Assembly (NCBI GenBank): GCA_035632555.1
Contig: DASQGO010000073.1
Coordinates: forward strand, 1 to 10,325
Origin: 2-02-FULL-62-14 sp035632555
GTDB lineage: Bacteria; Nitrospirota; Nitrospiria; Nitrospirales; Nitrospiraceae
Direction of reading: 5' to 3'
Length of the DNA stretch: 10,325 bases
The notes under the pieces are model-generated. The model had not been told where the DNA came from. It saw only the letters and a program-made list of their open reading frames with translations, and ran no database searches. Below, in pieces: positions 8,130-10,325 of the stretch. A program made the translations under genes and the position numbers. Within the stretch, counting starts at the first letter, position 1. Every line of letters begins with the position of its first letter.

Positions 8130-9599
8130 TTACTTTTTGCCCTTCTTGCCGGCCTTCGCCGGACGCTTGGGTTGCGCCGTGCCGCCCGCCACCATCGCGC
8201 GCTGGCGCGAGGCCCAGCCGGGCCGGTTGACCTGCGCCGCCCGTGCAATCGCCAGGGTATCCGGCGGTACGTCGGCGGTGATCGTCGCCCCGGCTGCAAT
8301 CACCGCGCCTTTGCCGATCGTCACCGGCGCAACGAATTGCACGTCGCTTCCCACAAATACGTCATCGCCGATGACCGTTTCATGCTTCTTGTGGCCATCG
8401 TAATTGCACGTGACCGTCCCGGCGCCGACGTTCACGCCCTTGCCGATGGTCGCGTCGCCGAGGTAGCTCAGATGGTTCGCCTTTGAACCCTCGCCCAGCT
8501 CGGCCTTCTTCATCTCGACGAAATTGCCGACCTTCGCCGCGCGGCGCAGGACTGCGCCCGGACGCAGGTGCGCAAAGGGACCGATCGCCGCGTCGTCCTC
8601 CAGCCGCGATTCCCGGATCACGCAATGGTCCTGCACGACCACCCGATGGCCCAGCACGCTGTCGCTGATGCGCGTATGCGAGCGCACGATGCAATCCTCG
8701 CCGATCGTCGTCCGGCCTTCGAGCGTGACGTCGGGATGAATGACCGTATCCCGTCCGATCACGACATCGGCATCAATCACGGTGGTCGCGGGATCGCGTA
8801 CGGTGACGCCCTCCCGCATCCAGTGCGCGCAAATTTTCCTGCGAATCGCCTGCTCCGCCGCCGCGAGCTGTTCCCTCGTGTTGATGCCCATACCCTCGGC
8901 CTCGCTCACCGCCAGCGCCGAGACACGGAGTCCGCGCTCCACAGCCAGCGCCACGACATCGGTCAGGTAATATTCTCCCTGCGCGTTCCGGGGCTGCAAT
9001 TTGTCCAGCGCCTCGAACAGAAACGGGCCGTCCATGACGTAGGTGCCGACGTTGATTTCATGAACCTGTTTTTCCGCGCCGGTCGCATCCCGATCCTCGA
9101 CGATCTTCTGCACGCGACCGTCCTTTGCGCGCACCACGCGGCCGTAGCCGGATGGATCGTCCGCCGCGGCCGTCAGCAGCGTCACCGCCGCGCGTTCGTC
9201 CTGGTGAAGATGCAAGAGGGCCTTCAGCGTTTCCACCTGCAGCAACGGCGTATCGCCGTTCAAAATCACATAGGCGGACAGCGTTTTGCCCAGCCGCCGG
9301 AACATATCGCGCGCCTGCTGCACGGCGTGGCCGGTTCCCAGCTGTTGCGTCTGCTCGACGAGCATCACCGGCGCGTGCGGTCCGCTTGCTTCGATCGCAG
9401 CCCGCACCTCTTTCCCCTGATACCCCACCACCACCGCGACGTGCTCGCCGGCCAGTTGCTGGGCCAAATCCACGCCATAGAGCACCATCGGCCGCCCCGC
9501 GACCGGATGCAGCACCTTGGCCAGCTTGGACTTCATCCGCTTGCCGAGACCGGCAGCCATCACGACGGCCCCAAGATTCTTGTGGAAACCGGCCTTCAT
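8130..9599 (-). CDS. glmU: Bifunctional GlcNAc-1-P uridylyltransferase / GlcN-1-P acetyltransferase
   Basis: GlmU performs the last two steps to UDP-GlcNAc: acetylation of glucosamine-1-phosphate, then transfer of UMP. The 489-residue protein has both domains. The N-terminal pyrophosphorylase domain shows VVMAAGLGKRM (12-22) with Arg21 and Lys28, QQLGTGHAV (85-93), NGDTPLL (114-120) with the metal-binding Asp116, GYGRVV (151-156), and Asn240 in GINTR. From about residue 265 a left-handed beta-helix of hexapeptide repeats carries the acetyltransferase, with LRPGAVL (345-351), catalytic His376 in ANHLSYLGDA, and GAGTVTCNYDG (392-402). The phosphate-binding loop reads GLGKRM rather than the E. 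coli-type GKGTRM, a common variant. A lysine-rich tail (PKRPAKAGKKGKK) ends the protein. The ATG overlaps the upstream stop by four bases; GGAGGT lies twelve bases ahead. Confidence 0.98.
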   Translation of the reverse strand: MKAGFHKNLGAVVMAAGLGKRMKSKLAKVLHPVAGRPMVLYGVDLAQQLAGEHVAVVVGYQGKEVRAAIEASGPHAPVMLVEQTQQLGTGHAVQQARDMFRRLGKTLSAYVILNGDTPLLQVETLKALLHLHQDERAAVTLLTAAADDPSGYGRVVRAKDGRVQKIVEDRDATGAEKQVHEINVGTYVMDGPFLFEALDKLQPRNAQGEYYLTDVVALAVERGLRVSALAVSEAEGMGINTREQLAAAEQAIRRKICAHWMREGVTVRDPATTVIDADVVIGRDTVIHPDVTLEGRTTIGEDCIVRSHTRISDSVLGHRVVVQDHCVIRESRLEDDAAIGPFAHLRPGAVLRRAAKVGNFVEMKKAELGEGSKANHLSYLGDATIGKGVNVGAGTVTCNYDGHKKHETVIGDDVFVGSDVQFVAPVTIGKGAVIAAGATITADVPPDTLAIARAAQVNRPGWASRQRAMVAGGTAQPKRPAKAGKKGKK

Positions 9600-10243
9600 G
9601 ACGAAATCGGGACCTCCATGCGGGCGCCGGCGGCGACCGCCGCCTGCGTCGGCTGATACAGCCCGCCGGAGACGATCAGCTTCATGGCTTCTTCCACCGA
9701 CATATCCAGAGGAATGATTTCGCGTTCCGGTACGAGCAGAAAATACCCGGACGTCGGATTTGGCGACGTGGGCACGTAGACGTTCACGAGCGGCTCGGGC
9801 GTCACCGCCTGCACCTGCCCCTGCATCGCGCCGGTCACAAAGGCAAAACAGTAGTGTCCGTTTTTTGGAAATTGGATCAACACGACCCGGTTGTATTTCT
9901 CGCGTTCACCGAACGACAGAATGTCCATCATGGACTTCAGCGTCGCGTAGATGCCACGGACGACCGGCACACGATGCAGCCACTCTTCCCAATGCCTGAC
10001 GATCTGCCGGCCGATGATGTTGGTGGCCAGAAGGCCGACGGTGAAAATGAGGAGGATGAGGGTCACGATCCCGAGCCCGCGTATGTAGGCGCCTTGGGGA
10101 AGCACCTTGGCCAGCGCGTCGCCAAGAATATCGTCCACGGCCACAAAAAGCGTCCTCAGGACCAGGACCGTGCCCCAAATTGGGGTAATGACCAGTAACC
10201 CCGTGAGAAAATAGCGTTTTAGCGACGTTTTGAGTGTCGTCAC
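9596..10243 (-). CDS. DUF502-family two-pass membrane protein
   Basis: This gene encodes a DUF502 (COG2928) membrane protein of unknown molecular function. From the preferred GTG at 10243 it has 215 residues: a basic N-terminus, a first membrane segment at about 12-35 (YFLTGLLVITPIWGTVLVL), a second at about 56-78 (GLGIVTLILLIFTVGLL), then the family motifs VPVVRGIYATLKSM (about 92-105) and a soluble part with VYVPTSPNPTSGYFLLVPE (about 155-173). An in-frame GTG at 10258 would add five residues (MENRS), but GGAG at 10256-10253 overlaps it and is nine bases from the 10243 GTG, and the predicted transcript starts only about two bases before 10258. There is no in-frame ATG at the start. It is the first gene of the block and overlaps glmU by ATGA. 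The start is moderately sure; the family is secure. Confidence 0.88.
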   Translation of the reverse strand: MTTLKTSLKRYFLTGLLVITPIWGTVLVLRTLFVAVDDILGDALAKVLPQGAYIRGLGIVTLILLIFTVGLLATNIIGRQIVRHWEEWLHRVPVVRGIYATLKSMMDILSFGEREKYNRVVLIQFPKNGHYCFAFVTGAMQGQVQAVTPEPLVNVYVPTSPNPTSGYFLLVPEREIIPLDMSVEEAMKLIVSGGLYQPTQAAVAAGARMEVPISS

Positions 10244-10252
10244 CGAGCGGTT

Positions 10253-10256
10253 CTCC
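10253..10256 (-). promoter_or_regulatory. Shine-Dalgarno site for the DUF502 gene
   Basis: GGAG at 10256-10253 is separated by nine bases from the GTG at 10243. It is the only reasonable ribosome site near the 5' end of the reading frame and argues for the shorter protein. The alternative GTG at 10258 would be nearly leaderless. Confidence 0.5.
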
Positions 10257-10266
10257 ACGTCGGCTC

Positions 10267-10295
10267 ATATTACAAGCTTTATCAGGGTGCCGCAA
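10267..10295 (-). promoter_or_regulatory. Putative sigma70-type promoter of the operon
   Basis: Reading the minus strand, TTGCGG (10295-10290) is followed by exactly 17 bases and then TAATAT (10272-10267), a near-consensus -10 hexamer. The predicted transcription start is an A at about 10260. The bases further upstream (10300-10325) are locally AT-rich (TTGAAAATAGCAATAAAA), which could help as an UP-like element. It lies in the only intergenic stretch in the window, ahead of the first gene of a continuous same-strand run. This is a motif reading only, with no experimental support. Confidence 0.55.
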
Positions 10296-10325
10296 GCCTT
10301 TTATTGCTATTTTCAAGCACTTGGA

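Noticed and set aside
8127..8132. Possible glmS ribozyme/riboswitch ahead of glmS
   Set aside because: Only three bases separate the glmU stop from the glmS start, leaving no room for the ribozyme known from Gram-positive bacteria.
8568..9656. Plus-strand open frame of 362 codons antisense to glmU
   Set aside because: It is opposite an intact glmU, with His/Arg-rich translation typical of reverse-strand shadows.
9906..10316. Minus-strand frame starting upstream of the DUF502 gene
   Set aside because: It overlaps the DUF502 gene in another frame, starts upstream of the predicted promoter and its translation shows no domain. The DUF502 frame has clear family motifs.

Overview
The window is a compact, single-direction block of bacterial housekeeping genes. 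All twelve coding regions read on the minus strand, with transcription running from the right end (about 10260) to the left end. Gaps between genes are 12 bases or fewer, and several neighbours overlap by exactly four bases (ATGA). Base composition is fairly GC-rich (several 60-base lines I counted gave 55 to 67%) except for a dip inside gatB. Gene content (GatCAB amidotransferase, complete GlmU/GlmS route, FtsB-like divisome protein, DUF502 membrane protein) fits a Gram-negative-type bacterium. The gene order and protein style remind me of Nitrospira/Nitrospirota, but that is an impression and not a demonstrated placement.

In transcription order: a DUF502 two-pass membrane protein (9596-10243 or 10258), glmU (8130-9599), glmS (6297-8126), gatC (6001-6294), panD (5605-5994), gatA (4139-5608), a DUF948 single-pass membrane protein (3731-4126), a YtxH-like membrane protein (3407-3727), gatB (1950-3407), eno (667-1953), an ftsB/divIC-like gene (317-664), and the 5' part of era (1-320, cut by the window edge). 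A plausible sigma70-type promoter lies just ahead of the first gene (10267-10295). I see no other intergenic space and no convincing terminator.

Functionally the block combines envelope precursor supply (GlmS makes glucosamine-6-phosphate, GlmU turns the downstream product into UDP-GlcNAc), translation fidelity (GatC, GatA and GatB form the amidotransferase that corrects Glu-tRNA(Gln) and/or Asp-tRNA(Asn)), coenzyme A supply (PanD makes beta-alanine), glycolysis (enolase), division (FtsB) and ribosome assembly (Era). Co-transcription would tie cell-wall supply, translation and division to one growth-linked promoter; this is inference from layout.

I found no sign of an undescribed system, mobile element, defence locus, CRISPR array or RNA gene. 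The points most worth a second look are the placement of panD between gatC and gatA, the DUF948/YtxH pair between gatA and gatB, the composition and codon shift in the 3' half of gatB, and start-site evidence at the head of the operon.
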